Source: Leptospira sanjuanensis (GTDB taxonomy: Bacteria; Spirochaetota; Leptospiria; Leptospirales; Leptospiraceae). Taken from it: a stretch of 64,000 nt of DNA. The position numbers and the translations under genes are program-made. The notes beneath the pieces were generated by a model, which saw only the letters and a program-made list of their open reading frames with translations, was not told the DNA's origin and did not search any database. Shown here in pieces: positions 40,318-50,811 of the stretch (positions are counted from its first letter, which is position 1; the number at the start of each line of letters is the position of its first letter). The DNA is taken from assembly GCF_022267325.1 (NCBI RefSeq), contig NZ_JAIZBG010000001.1:2516001-2580000 (forward strand), given 5' to 3'.

Positions 40318-40773
40318 TTAGACTCCGCGTTTTCGGCGAGTCAATCTACCGTTTTCAATTACGATCGTCCGATTTTTTACCTCTTGGAGAGACATTCCGT
40401 TTTCGATGGAAATGGAATTTAGATACAAACTCAAACAAGGAACTTCGGCTTTCGGTTCTAGAACCCCCTTGGTTTCCACTTGAAACGAATCCTTGTCTTC
40501 CTTTCTCGAAAGAATTTTAAAACCGGGAACATCGCCCCGGATTGCAACCGGCGCCAATCCGTTCTTCCGAGTTTTACTCGGCTTTTCCACGAAACAAATT
40601 TTAGACGATGGGAGGTTCGTTTCGGAATAAACGATCGTATAAGCCTTATCGTCCCCGTTGATCAGATGAACTCCTGTTTTAAAGTTCTGCGCAAAGAGCG
40701 GAGCTCCCTGCAAAATAAGAACAAGAATATAAAACCTTTGAAGTCCGTTCCCGAAAAAATTTCTGAGCGTCAT
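40318..40773 (-). CDS. Exported hypothetical protein
   Basis: 151 residues, unrecognised. Signal peptide, cleaved after 'APLFAQ'. Mature part starts '[24 protein letters not shown]' and has two cysteines ('[10 protein letters not shown]', 'VPCLSLYL'). Between the GH31 gene (18 bases upstream) and the DCC gene (7 bases downstream), so part of the same operon. Confidence 0.65.
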   Translation of the reverse strand: MTLRNFFGNGLQRFYILVLILQGAPLFAQNFKTGVHLINGDDKAYTIVYSETNLPSSKICFVEKPSKTRKNGLAPVAIRGDVPGFKILSRKEDKDSFQVETKGVLEPKAEVPCLSLYLNSISIENGMSLQEVKNRTIVIENGRLTRRKRGV

Positions 40774-40791
40774 TTCGATGGCCGCTTTCGA

Positions 40792-42951
40792 TTACCGTTT
40801 CAACGGCAGTAAGGACGCCTTTAACTTTCCGTACCAAGTTCCGTTCTTTTTCAAAAATACGGCCGGTTCGCCTAACGGCGCTTCGACGCTCACCGTTGTT
40901 TTTCCGGAATAGGATTTTCCGGTCCAAACGTGTTCCCATTCTCCTTCGGGCAAATATCCGTCCACGGATGATTCTCCCTTGTCCAAAACGGGAAGAACCA
41001 ATAGATCCTCTCCTAACAAAAATTCCCTTTGAATCGTATGAGTCCGTATGTCATCCGGATAATGAAGATACAAGGGACGCACGACCGGAAGTCCGGTGGC
41101 GGACGCTTCCTTTACGAGAGAACGAAGATATTCTTTCAGAGCAAGATGCATCTTTCCGTATCTCGCAAACTCCCGGATCGTTTCCTCGTCCGTGTAGGGT
41201 TGATGATTTTTTTCCGGACGGTTTCCTTCGTGCGTCCGAAATACGGGACTGAATACATTGAGTTCCGCCCAACGCAAAAACAATTCCTTGGAACGATGAT
41301 AATCTCGAATCGGATTGTTGATCGTCGTATATCCGCCGATGTCGCTGTGGTTGAGAGAGATTCCGCTGATTCCTCCGGATAACAACCCGGTCAATGCGGA
41401 AACGATTCCGTCGTGTTCTCCCCAGCTTACCATCTGATCGCCTTCCCAAAACAACGTGGAATGTTTCATGGATTGGCTGTATCCCGCTCTGGTAAAGAAG
41501 ACGACCTTTCCTTCTTTGCCCGCTTTGCGAATCGCCTCGCGATTGATGCGCGCCCATTCGACCGGATATACGTTATGGTAAACCTCGGCTGAAATTCCGG
41601 AATGCAACTCCGCGTCGAGAGGAAGCCATTCTCCGAAATCGGCCATCCAACCCGACAAACCCGCACCGATCAGATTTTTTTGTATGATTCCCTGAATCCA
41701 ATCGACCGCTTGCGGATTGGTGAGATCCAATAAATAGGCGGGAAAACCCGCGGTCTGAATTTCGTAGTTCTTGCCGCTTTTGTCTTTTACTAGATATCCT
41801 TTTTTGACTGCTTCTTCGTAGAGCGGGCCTTCGTTGGCGAGAAACGGATTCAAATATCCTAATACATGAATTCCTTGTGCGTTTAGATCGGCGCAGAATT
41901 TTCGAAACTCGGGATACGACTTCTCGTCCGCGATCCATCTCCACCAAAGCTGGGAACCGAAAGTGGTCTTTCTTCTCCCCACCCAATCCTGAATCCAAAG
42001 AGCGGTGATCGGATTTCCCGCCGTCTTTGCGCTTTCGATATGTTTTAATACGACATCCTTTCCGCCTTGGACTCCGAGCCAGGTTCCGTAGGCCCAATCC
42101 GGAAGTTCGGGAGCCCTGCCCGTTTTTGCGGTGAACTTCTGTACGAGTTTTACGGGAGAAGCTTCCTTCCAGATCGTTCCCCTCAACCCGTTCTCGCGAA
42201 ACTCCACGGAGATTTCTTCCGGTTTGGAAAAATCAAAACTGGAATAGGAAGAATTTTCGAAATACACGGACCTGTTTTTGGAGGTAAGAAAGAAAGGAAT
42301 CGGCGTATAGGTTGAATATTCGTTTCCTCCCGCGCCCGCAGTCAGGTTCGCTCCCGCGGTGATCGGTTGATCCCCTCTTCCGATTCCCTGTTCTTCGGTT
42401 AACAAAAACGGGGTTTTTCCTTTGAGATTGAAATGGGAGAATTGTTCCCCCAGCCCGAAGATATTCTCCGTCTCCTCCGAGCCGATCCGGAGATAAGTTC
42501 GGTTTAATGTAGAATCAGTTATACCGACTTGAAAGTACAAAGACGTTTCGTCTAACGGCGTAAAAACGACTTCGTAACGGCTCGCGCAGCCCGCCCCTTC
42601 GAGATTGCCCGAAATTTTCAGATCGGCCGTGGAAGCGACGATACTTTCGATACTCTGAGAATCGCAGCGGTGCCCGATCCGATCCTTGATATGATAGGTC
42701 GCGAATTTGGATTTTACTTCCTGAGTGCCTTTTGCCGCAGATAAAAACGGTTTTGTCAGGGAAAGTTCGAGAAAGATCCCCGCGTTCGAGCGGATCTCCA
42801 GGACATTCTCCCTTTGAACCGCTTGAAAGTATTTGCCGAACGTGAACTTTTGTTCAACAGGAAGGGTGATTTTTGTATAATTGGAAAACGGACCGGAACA
42901 AACGGAAAGTCCGGCGCTGAGTAAACATAAAAAAGCCCTTCTTAAGAACAT
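40792..42951 (-). CDS. GH31 glycosidase lipoprotein, sulfoquinovosidase-like
   Basis: 719 residues. Leader with relaxed lipobox 'LSVC' (Cys 18), so probably a membrane-anchored periplasmic lipoprotein. Nucleophile Asp438 in 'GWMADFGEWLP' and acid/base Asp505 in 'FWEGDQMVSW' are 67 apart, as D405/D472 are in E. coli YihQ. Applying the +33 offset without gaps to the YihQ sulfoquinovose set QQRWY (recalled, not looked up): Q in 'GVQGG' kept, Q288 kept (Q321), R301 replaced by Gln (Q334), W304 kept (W337), Y508 kept (Y541 in 'SDIGGYTT'). So it is the sulfoquinovosidase subfamily of GH31, but with the sulfonate-binding Arg changed; the substrate is uncertain. Confidence 0.82.
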   Translation of the reverse strand: MFLRRAFLCLLSAGLSVCSGPFSNYTKITLPVEQKFTFGKYFQAVQRENVLEIRSNAGIFLELSLTKPFLSAAKGTQEVKSKFATYHIKDRIGHRCDSQSIESIVASTADLKISGNLEGAGCASRYEVVFTPLDETSLYFQVGITDSTLNRTYLRIGSEETENIFGLGEQFSHFNLKGKTPFLLTEEQGIGRGDQPITAGANLTAGAGGNEYSTYTPIPFFLTSKNRSVYFENSSYSSFDFSKPEEISVEFRENGLRGTIWKEASPVKLVQKFTAKTGRAPELPDWAYGTWLGVQGGKDVVLKHIESAKTAGNPITALWIQDWVGRRKTTFGSQLWWRWIADEKSYPEFRKFCADLNAQGIHVLGYLNPFLANEGPLYEEAVKKGYLVKDKSGKNYEIQTAGFPAYLLDLTNPQAVDWIQGIIQKNLIGAGLSGWMADFGEWLPLDAELHSGISAEVYHNVYPVEWARINREAIRKAGKEGKVVFFTRAGYSQSMKHSTLFWEGDQMVSWGEHDGIVSALTGLLSGGISGISLNHSDIGGYTTINNPIRDYHRSKELFLRWAELNVFSPVFRTHEGNRPEKNHQPYTDEETIREFARYGKMHLALKEYLRSLVKEASATGLPVVRPLYLHYPDDIRTHTIQREFLLGEDLLVLPVLDKGESSVDGYLPEGEWEHVWTGKSYSGKTTVSVEAPLGEPAVFLKKNGTWYGKLKASLLPLKR

Positions 42952-43038
42952 TCAGTTCTCCTTATGAATCCGTTGATACCGAATACCAAGGAACTGTTTA
43001 AAAATCCAGTTCTTATTCGAAGGGCTTCGTGATTCTAG

Positions 43039-43887
43039 TTATTTGCGATCGGAGCCGCCGACTCTCGGGGCCGCGCCGCCCGTTCCGGCTTGTCCGTAAA
43101 CCGAAACCGCTTGTTTCGGAAGACTCGATCTTCTCCATTCGAACCAAGAACCTTGGTAGGTATGAACGTCGAGATAACCGACTTCGCGTAACATCAGAGC
43201 GAGCAAAGAGGATCTTGCGCCGTTGTAATCGTAGATCACCGTCGTACGTTCCGGCATAAACGGAAAGGATCTGAGTTTTTTGTTAAACTGCGTTTTTTCG
43301 ATGAGATTTCCCTGGCCGTCGTAAAGAATTCTCCAGTCCCAAAGAAACGCTCCCGGCAAACGACCGCATAACGATCCGGGCTCCGGCGCGGTCAATCTAG
43401 GAAGTTTTCCTTCGTATTCTTCCTGGGTTCTCGTGTCGAAAATTTGAAGTCGGGTTAAATTCTTTTCGAGGAAAGCCTTGTCCACTACACCTTCAAGTTT
43501 TTTCGGTTTATCTCCGGGAGCGAGTTCCATCTCTCGGGAACCTTTTTCCAGCGCGGTTCCTTCCACGGGCCAACGGTTTCCGTAGAGAAACGCGTTTTGA
43601 TAACCGGCCGCTCTCAAAAGATAAACCATTCTGGAAGCGAACATCCCCATTCCTTCGTCGAAGGCGATGACTCGAGCCGATCCGTCCTTTTGTACGAGCT
43701 TTAAAATTTCTTCCAAAGGTCCGGTCATTTTTTTTTGCGATTCCGGATCCGATGCGAACGCTTTTTTGATAAACGGAAAACTGTAAGCGCCTTTCAGAGT
43801 AGATTCCTGATAACCGGACGCGGAGCGACAATCGATTAAAAAATCCTTATCATTCAATTCAGTTTTTATAAAATTCCAGCTGGACAA
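43039..43887 (-). CDS. Two-domain rhodanese lacking the catalytic Cys
   Basis: 282 residues. Tandem rhodanese domains as in thiosulfate/3-mercaptopyruvate sulfurtransferases: N-domain '[27 protein letters not shown]', '[24 protein letters not shown]'; C-domain '[14 protein letters not shown]' and '[11 protein letters not shown]'. The active loop, which should be C-x-x-G-x-x-A after a strand, reads 'YDYNGARSS' with Asp220 in place of the catalytic Cys, so it should not transfer sulfur. Perhaps a binding or regulatory protein. ATG start. Confidence 0.82.
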   Translation of the reverse strand: MSSWNFIKTELNDKDFLIDCRSASGYQESTLKGAYSFPFIKKAFASDPESQKKMTGPLEEILKLVQKDGSARVIAFDEGMGMFASRMVYLLRAAGYQNAFLYGNRWPVEGTALEKGSREMELAPGDKPKKLEGVVDKAFLEKNLTRLQIFDTRTQEEYEGKLPRLTAPEPGSLCGRLPGAFLWDWRILYDGQGNLIEKTQFNKKLRSFPFMPERTTVIYDYNGARSSLLALMLREVGYLDVHTYQGSWFEWRRSSLPKQAVSVYGQAGTGGAAPRVGGSDRK

Positions 43888-44120
43888 GCAAACCTACCCT
43901 ATCGATTCGAAATGAGTTATTCTTTGAATTTAACCATTATTTTCAGCCTGAGAATTCCGATGTACTTTTTTTTAAAAAACATCGTAAATTTGGGACATAA
44001 GACTTCGTAAAAAAGAAAGAAAGAATTCTTCGCAAAATGCGAAACGAAAAATCGAATCGAGAATCTTCTTTGCGTTTGTGGATTTAACATCGGGGGGTCG
44101 CGAGGCCGATATTCTAAACA

Positions 44121-45006
<886 letters not shown>

Positions 45007-45014
<8 letters not shown>

Positions 45015-46479
45015 TAAGGTATTTCAGAATATTCTAATTTTATGGAGCGTTGTCCTCGGCTCTTCGCTTTCCGCGCAGAACGGAAACTCCGCGGATCTCA
45101 AAGCGCTTTTGGACAGCGTCGTCATCATCCGAAGCGATTCCTTTTCGGAAAAGGAAGAAGGTTCCGGTTATTCGGACAAATCCATCAACCGGGACGCTGG
45201 AACAGGAATGATCCTTTCCGGGAACAGAATTTTAACGAACGCACACGTAGTTTCGAACTCCGGTTATCTCAAGGTAAAACATTTCAATTCGAGCAAATTC
45301 TATAAGGCGAGCGTTCAATATCTCGGCTTCGACTGCGACCTCGCGATCCTCAAAGTGGAAGAGGAGGAATTTTTCAACGGAATCGAACCTCTGGAAATTT
45401 CCGAATCCTCCCCTTCTCTCGGAAGCAATCTTCTGATTCTCGGGTATCCGGGCGGGGACGAAAACATCACATTAGAAAACGGTAATGTTTCCCGGGTGGA
45501 ACGGATCCGTTATTCGTTTACTGGTTTGGACTACAGAAAGGCCATCCGCGTCACAGCGAACATCGTTCCCGGTTATTCGGGCGGACCCGCGATCCAGAAC
45601 GGAAAAGTGGCGGGGATCACGTTTCAAGTCAGCCAATCGCAGGGAAATATCGCGTATCTCATTCCTCCGGAAATCATCAACCATTTCCTGAAAGACGTAG
45701 AGGACGAAACGTATCACGGCTTTCCGTTTCCCGGTTTCAGTTTTCAAAACGGACATTCCTCCTCCTTGAAGTCGTATTTAAAAATTCCGGACGGGTTGAA
45801 CGGAATTCTCGTGAACACGGTTTATCCAGATTCTTCCTTTTCGGATCTTTTAAAACCGGAAGACTTCGTGTATAAGATCGACGAATCGTATCTTACGGAC
45901 GAAGGCGGAATCATGGACCCGAGCGGCGGCGGGGGAATGTTCATAGGAGAAATGATCGAGAACAAGTTCATCGGAGATCCCATTAAAATTTTCTTTTATA
46001 GAAACGGGAAGAACTACAAACTCGAGGGAACGTTGAAGCGGGTTCCTAGTTTGGATCTTTACAGACAACAAGGAACGAATACGAGTTTTCTTTCGGGCGG
46101 TTTTTTGTTTCAGCCAGTCAATCGCGCGCTGGCGGGAGGAGATTCCAAACGTTTGGAAAGTTCGCTCCGTTACCATTACAGTTATTACATCCAAGACGAA
46201 CTCTATCGGTTTACGGACCGTGACATCATTCTTTCCGGCGTATATCCCGATCCGTTGAACTCGAAATACGCGGGTTATCGGTATAAGATTCTCGAATCGA
46301 TCAACGATCGAACTCCTTTGAATCTGGAGGATTTCAAATCCCTTTGGAAGAAATTCTACGGAGGAACGATCAGTCTGAAATTCAGAGGGGTCAACCTTCC
46401 GATCGTCTTAGATCAGGATACGATCGACAAGATCAATGTTCGCATTAAAAAACGCTTCGACGCGGAGGCGGACGAATGA
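45007..46479 (+). CDS. HtrA/DegP-like S1C serine protease
   Basis: 490 residues with a signal peptide (cleaved after 'SLSAQ'). The trypsin-like triad is intact: His80 in 'TNAHVV', Asp111 in 'CDLAIL', Ser191 in 'PGYSGGPAI'. After the protease domain come PDZ-like segments ('[30 protein letters not shown]', and a second near 420-470). Periplasmic quality control or a defined substrate; the long C-terminal half is longer than DegP. ATG overlaps the preceding gene, and its TGA overlaps the next gene's ATG (ATGA). Confidence 0.83.
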
Positions 46480-47918
46480 GAACGACCTTGCTGGAAAGAA
46501 CCGTTTCGGCTTTACGATCCGCCTTGGTAAAACGGAGAGTTTTGCGCTCAAGAGTCGCGTCTTTCTTATACGGAGCTTCGTTGTTGCGACTTGCAATTTT
46601 TATAATACTCTTTGCGACTTCGGTTTCGACCGAATTCGGATCTTTGCGGGCGGAAACGATCCTCGTGCACTTTCGGAAGTTTTCCCACCAGAATCCTTGG
46701 CAAAAGGGTTCGCACTACGAACGAAAAATCCCGGCAGTGATCGCGGACGGCGACTTTTTACTGGCGCTTTTGCCGCCGGGAGAAATGCCCTTGTTTTCGG
46801 AAATGAATCCGGAAACGAGACCGGGAACCCGTTTGTATATTTTCAAACACGATCCGGAAACCGGCTTGGCTCTTTTTTCCCACAGAGGAAAGTTCTCTTC
46901 GAAAAAGCGGGTTCACTTTGCCGGCGCCCATTCCCCCGCTTGTTCCCGTTTTTTTCCGAAACTCGAATGGGGACATCCCGAATTTTCGAACGCGATCCTG
47001 CGGATGAGCAGACAATCCAGAGAAGAATCGAGTGAAAGAAAATTCTTATATTCCAAAAATGGAATCTGCGGTTATTCGGACGGACGCTGGAACGTTCCTT
47101 CGGAATATCTTTCCGCCTTCGTTCATTCCTCGTCTTCCAGTCCGATTGCACATCCCGGTTTTTCCTTCGACGACGCTTTGACAGTCCCCGAAAAGAAATT
47201 CTACTTTCCGGACGCTTCGTACGGGGTAGTCGTTTCGGAAGTATATCCCGGAGTCGGACCGGTCCATAACTTATTTCCAGGAGACGCCATCTACAGCGTC
47301 AACGGCCAGGGATTTTCCACACCGCCCGATCGTCAGGAAATTCTTTCCAGAATTCTTACAAGAAATCATCAAATCGCTCTTCCGGGAACGTTGGTGACGC
47401 TCGGGATATTCCGCGCGGGCAAACGGAGAGAAATCACGTACTCGTTAAAATCGTACACGGAGGAATCCTTCTTTATTCCTTCCAAATCCGGCGTAAAACC
47501 GCCTCGATATCTGATCAGCGGAGGACTTTTCTTCACCGAATTGACCGGAGCCTATTTGAAAGAATCCGGGGATAAGTATCGTGAGAATTCGGATAAGAAG
47601 CTTTTGTATCTGTACGAATCCTTCAACAAGAAGATGCATCCCGAAAAGAATCGACTCGTGTTTATCAGCAGAGTGTTTCCGGACTCGTCCAACGAGGGCT
47701 TTCACGATTTTCAAGATCAGATCCTGGAATCCGTAAACGACAAGCCCGTGCGTTCTCTTGCCGATCTTAAGGAAATTCTAAAAGAGAATCACGATTCTCA
47801 TATCGTATTCCGTTTTTCAGGCAATCGAATTGCGACGTTTGAAAAGGAACAACTCCAAAGCCTCAATCAGAAAATAATCTCAAATTATAATCTGGATAAA
47901 CTGGATAATTTAGACTGA
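46476..47918 (+). CDS. PDZ-domain protein with no protease triad (paralogue of the HtrA-like gene)
   Basis: 480 residues. A basic n-region and hydrophobic segment (35-60) suggest an exported or anchored protein. The PDZ-like part ('[30 protein letters not shown]', '[43 protein letters not shown]') matches the layout of the protease encoded just upstream, but no TNAHVV, CDLAIL or GYSGGP is present: the N-terminal half keeps the length and lacks the catalytic residues. ATGA overlap with the protease stop. Probably a partner or regulator; inference. Confidence 0.68.
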   Translation: MRTTLLERTVSALRSALVKRRVLRSRVASFLYGASLLRLAIFIILFATSVSTEFGSLRAETILVHFRKFSHQNPWQKGSHYERKIPAVIADGDFLLALLPPGEMPLFSEMNPETRPGTRLYIFKHDPETGLALFSHRGKFSSKKRVHFAGAHSPACSRFFPKLEWGHPEFSNAILRMSRQSREESSERKFLYSKNGICGYSDGRWNVPSEYLSAFVHSSSSSPIAHPGFSFDDALTVPEKKFYFPDASYGVVVSEVYPGVGPVHNLFPGDAIYSVNGQGFSTPPDRQEILSRILTRNHQIALPGTLVTLGIFRAGKRREITYSLKSYTEESFFIPSKSGVKPPRYLISGGLFFTELTGAYLKESGDKYRENSDKKLLYLYESFNKKMHPEKNRLVFISRVFPDSSNEGFHDFQDQILESVNDKPVRSLADLKEILKENHDSHIVFRFSGNRIATFEKEQLQSLNQKIISNYNLDKLDNLD

Positions 47919-47976
47919 TAATATCTTGACGAATCCATTCCGAAAATGTAATTTTTGAATTCGGAATGGAATCGAT

Positions 47977-48879
47977 ATGCGAATTCTTTTTTTAGACGAC
48001 GAAGAAGTGATCCGCGACTTGTTTCGTGAAATATTCGGCGGATTTCACGATCTCACCTTGGCGGGCACCGCGGAAGAAGCGCTCGAAATCTGCAAGGACA
48101 AGTCCTTCGATTTGATCGTGACCGACGTACGTCTTCCCAAGATGAGCGGGATTGACTTCATCTCCAAATTGAGAGACATAGGAGTCAACACTCCGTTCAT
48201 CGTCATCACCGGAAATCAGGACATAGACGTTTCGATCCGCGCTCTTCGTTTAGGCGCCGTGGACTTTTTTATCAAACCGTTTCGCATGGATGCGATCCGT
48301 CATTCCCTGCAGAAGTTCGAGAATCTTTTTATCTCAAGCCAGGAGTTGATCGGCAAAAATCACTTTCAACTCGCCCAATCCAAGCAGCAGTTTTCGATCA
48401 AACCTAGTTTAAAAAACTTGAATCAATATGTGAACCTCGTCATGCGCTCGATTTCCCTGATCCCCGGAATTCATACGGACGACGTTCTCGCGATCAAACT
48501 TGCCCTTTACGAATTGCTCGGCAACGCGATCGAACACGGTTCCGCCGGAATCAACTACGAAAACAAATCCAAACTTCTTTCCTCCGAGGTGAACTACTTC
48601 GATCACGTGGATCGGATCTGCGACGCGTTGAACGAATCGGTTCAACTCGATGTCAGCTTTGAAAATCAAAAGATTTACGTTTCTCTAAAAGATCACGGAG
48701 CCGGTTTTGATCCTTCCAAAGTTCCCGATCCCGTGACGGATCCGAACGCGAGTCATCTTTCGGGACGAGGTATTTTTTTAGTAAGAATGAACGTGGACGA
48801 ACTGATCTACAACGAGATCGGAAACGAAGTCAGTTTTAGCAAAACCTTAAAGAAGGCTACGCCGGTTCTTCAAAAATAA
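47977..48879 (+). CDS. Response regulator fused to RsbW-like HATPase domain
   Basis: 300 residues. Receiver domain 1-120 with Asp50 in 'IVTDVRLPKMSG' and Lys in 'FIKPFR'; a linker; then a GHKL ATPase (residues 150-290) of the anti-sigma-factor type: 'ALYELLGNAIEHGSAG' (N box), 'DHGAGFDPSKV', 'SHLSGRGIFLVRMNVDELIY'. No HisKA motif, so it is not a hybrid kinase; the output is likely a Ser kinase/anti-sigma activity controlled by phosphorylation of the receiver. Partner proteins are not adjacent. Overlaps the convergent gene by 10 bases. Confidence 0.85.
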   Translation: MRILFLDDEEVIRDLFREIFGGFHDLTLAGTAEEALEICKDKSFDLIVTDVRLPKMSGIDFISKLRDIGVNTPFIVITGNQDIDVSIRALRLGAVDFFIKPFRMDAIRHSLQKFENLFISSQELIGKNHFQLAQSKQQFSIKPSLKNLNQYVNLVMRSISLIPGIHTDDVLAIKLALYELLGNAIEHGSAGINYENKSKLLSSEVNYFDHVDRICDALNESVQLDVSFENQKIYVSLKDHGAGFDPSKVPDPVTDPNASHLSGRGIFLVRMNVDELIYNEIGNEVSFSKTLKKATPVLQK

Positions 48880-50708
48880 ATTCCCGCGGATAAATAAATT
48901 CGGGAATATTCCCGGATCGGTTCCTTGGTTCTCCATTCATCGATGAAATTCTTTCGATCCTTTTGCGGATCGACGTATGCATACGACAAGCTCATAAGAA
49001 TGTATGAAAATTCGGATTGATAACCGGCGGTCGCGATCCCTTCCCAACCGCGGCCCAAGGAAGACGAAGAAGTCAAAATCATCCCTTGAGCGGCCCACGT
49101 TTCCCGCCATTTTTTTCTAGCCCCGATCTGAAACAGGGAAAACCCTTTGTTTTCGTAATTCGGCTTGGACGCAGTTCCGTCCTCTCGAAAGACCGTTCCC
49201 TCCTGCGCCAAAAGACTTTCGGTTAACAGAAACGAGGTTTTCCCACCGTATCCACGGAGATCGGTCCGAATTCCGGCATATCCGTTCGAATTTCGATCCG
49301 TTCGCGGATCGGAATCCTTGGACGCATAAATGCCTCCGAGAAAATAAGACGCTTCTTCCCTTTCCCAGACGATTCTCGCTCCCGCCAAACCACCGTTTGT
49401 CGATTGTTCCGTTTGATAACTCCGAAATGCGTCGATTCCGTATTCGCGAGCGCCCAGAACTCGGATCGCGTCCGCGTCCAAACGAAATCCGAAAAACTTG
49501 GCGGAAGAAAATTCCAATCCGTAGTATTGAAATTTTCCGTAGGGTCGAAACGGAGACGCCTGCAAAAACAAATCGCCTTTGACCGGCTCTTGCCTGGATT
49601 CTTGATACGAATAATAGAATATTCTAAAGTTCTGAACGAACAGATTTTCGGAAAAACGCAAACTTCCTCCGAAGATGCGTTGCGGAGATTCCGCCCGATC
49701 CCGCGTCGAAAACAAAGTCGAATTTTGGATCTGCGCTCCGACAAAATCGCCGGATAAACGGAGAGGTTTCCATTCGAATTGAAATTCTCCGTAATTCGCA
49801 AAACCCGTAAATAAGAATCCGTTTCTATCGAACCTTTGATATCCTCTTCCCGCTTCGATTCCGATCCGCAGCGAAGGTGAATCCCATCCTGTAATCCACA
49901 AGATTTCTCCGTCGGCTCCGCGCGTTACCGTTTTGGTTCCGATTATACTTTCCTCGTATTGCAAAAACGGGGAGATTAGAATTTTGGAATATAGACGTTC
50001 GCCCTTTGCCATCCAACCGACTTCGGGAGAAAGAATTCCTCTGGAAAAACTTCGATCGGCTTGTTCTTCCCGGGTTCCTCCGTTTTGAGTCATTCCCCGA
50101 TACAAAACGAATCCGTTCGCATAAAACTTCTCTTTTGAACCCGAAACCGAATTCAATTCGGAAGAAGTCTCCTTTCCGTCGTTCTCGTTTGCGCCGCGAT
50201 TCGAAACCGAAGTTTCTTTTGCTCCGAGCGATGTTTGATTCGGGGAATTCAAATCTCTTTTTTTCCTCTCGTCGTTGATTTCCGTTTTGAAGTCCGCGAA
50301 TCTTCCCTTTCCGGTAAATTCGCGTTTTCCGTCTTCCAAGAGCAACAAATCGTCGAGGCGATACGAGGAATACGATTCCGCAGCCGCGGGAACTTGCAGG
50401 ATTTGGAATATACAAAAAATAAAGAAACTCAATCGCGCTGCCTGCGGTCGCGCGGAACTCAATCGCGCTGCCTGCGGTCGCGCGGAACTCAATCGCGCTG
50501 CCTGCGGTCGCGCGGAACTCAATCGCGCTGCCTGCGGTCGCGCGGAACTCAATCGCGCTGCCTGCGGTCGCGCGGAACTCAATCGCGCTGCCTGCGGTCG
50601 CGCGGAACTCAATCGCGCTGCCTGCGGTCGCGCGGAACTCAATCGCGCTGCCTGCGGTCGCGCGATAGGGATTAAAGCGGGGTCAATAAATTTCGGGTTA
50701 GGATTCAA
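48870..50708 (-). CDS. Outer-membrane beta-barrel protein with coding 10-residue repeats before the signal peptide
   Basis: A barrel-like protein: many amphipathic strands from residue 200 on and a final 'SAGIYF' with terminal Phe, the outer-membrane insertion signal. A leader 'FFIFCIFQILQVPAAAES' sits near residue 95. Before it lie about eight repeats of SARPQAARLS (30 bp each, 50427-50664). No ATG exists in this part. Each repeat ends in a TTG with AGGCAG about seven bases upstream; TTG at 50462 would give 'MSSARPQAARLSFFIFC', a good leader with a basic n-region, and TTG at 50432 a shorter one. The first in-frame TTG is 50708. The real start and copy number are unresolved. Function unknown, possibly a porin or export barrel. 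Confidence 0.7.
   Translation of the reverse strand: MNPNPKFIDPALIPIARPQAARLSSARPQAARLSSARPQAARLSSARPQAARLSSARPQAARLSSARPQAARLSSARPQAARLSSARPQAARLSFFIFCIFQILQVPAAAESYSSYRLDDLLLLEDGKREFTGKGRFADFKTEINDERKKRDLNSPNQTSLGAKETSVSNRGANENDGKETSSELNSVSGSKEKFYANGFVLYRGMTQNGGTREEQADRSFSRGILSPEVGWMAKGERLYSKILISPFLQYEESIIGTKTVTRGADGEILWITGWDSPSLRIGIEAGRGYQRFDRNGFLFTGFANYGEFQFEWKPLRLSGDFVGAQIQNSTLFSTRDRAESPQRIFGGSLRFSENLFVQNFRIFYYSYQESRQEPVKGDLFLQASPFRPYGKFQYYGLEFSSAKFFGFRLDADAIRVLGAREYGIDAFRSYQTEQSTNGGLAGARIVWEREEASYFLGGIYASKDSDPRTDRNSNGYAGIRTDLRGYGGKTSFLLTESLLAQEGTVFREDGTASKPNYENKGFSLFQIGARKKWRETWAAQGMILTSSSSLGRGWEGIATAGYQSEFSYILMSLSYAYVDPQKDRKNFIDEWRTKEPIREYSRIYLSAGIYF
50427..50664. repeat. 30-bp tandem repeat, eight copies, inside a coding region
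   Basis: Identical units beginning AATCGCGCTGCCTGCGG, starting at 50431 and every 30 bases to 50641; the eighth is cut after 24 bases, before ATAGGG. All copies look identical, so it is a recent expansion. The minus-strand reading encodes SARPQAARLS. Its wording (AACTCA..GCTGC..GGTCGC.GCGGA) aligns with the 37-bp unit at 31.7 kb. Confidence 0.9.
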
Positions 50709-50811
50709 TCGTTCCTCGTTCGGTCGTTTTGAAATTTATTGACCGAAGCTGCAAGCCCGGTCCGCGCAGCGGAATCGCCCCGAACCTTCATCCTGAAACG
50801 CGTGCACCGTT

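Noticed and set aside
50235..50742. Two plus-strand ORFs across the 30-bp array
   Set aside because: They mirror the repeat (frames of the minus-strand gene) and lack a ribosome site; the minus-strand frame continues into a signal peptide and barrel.
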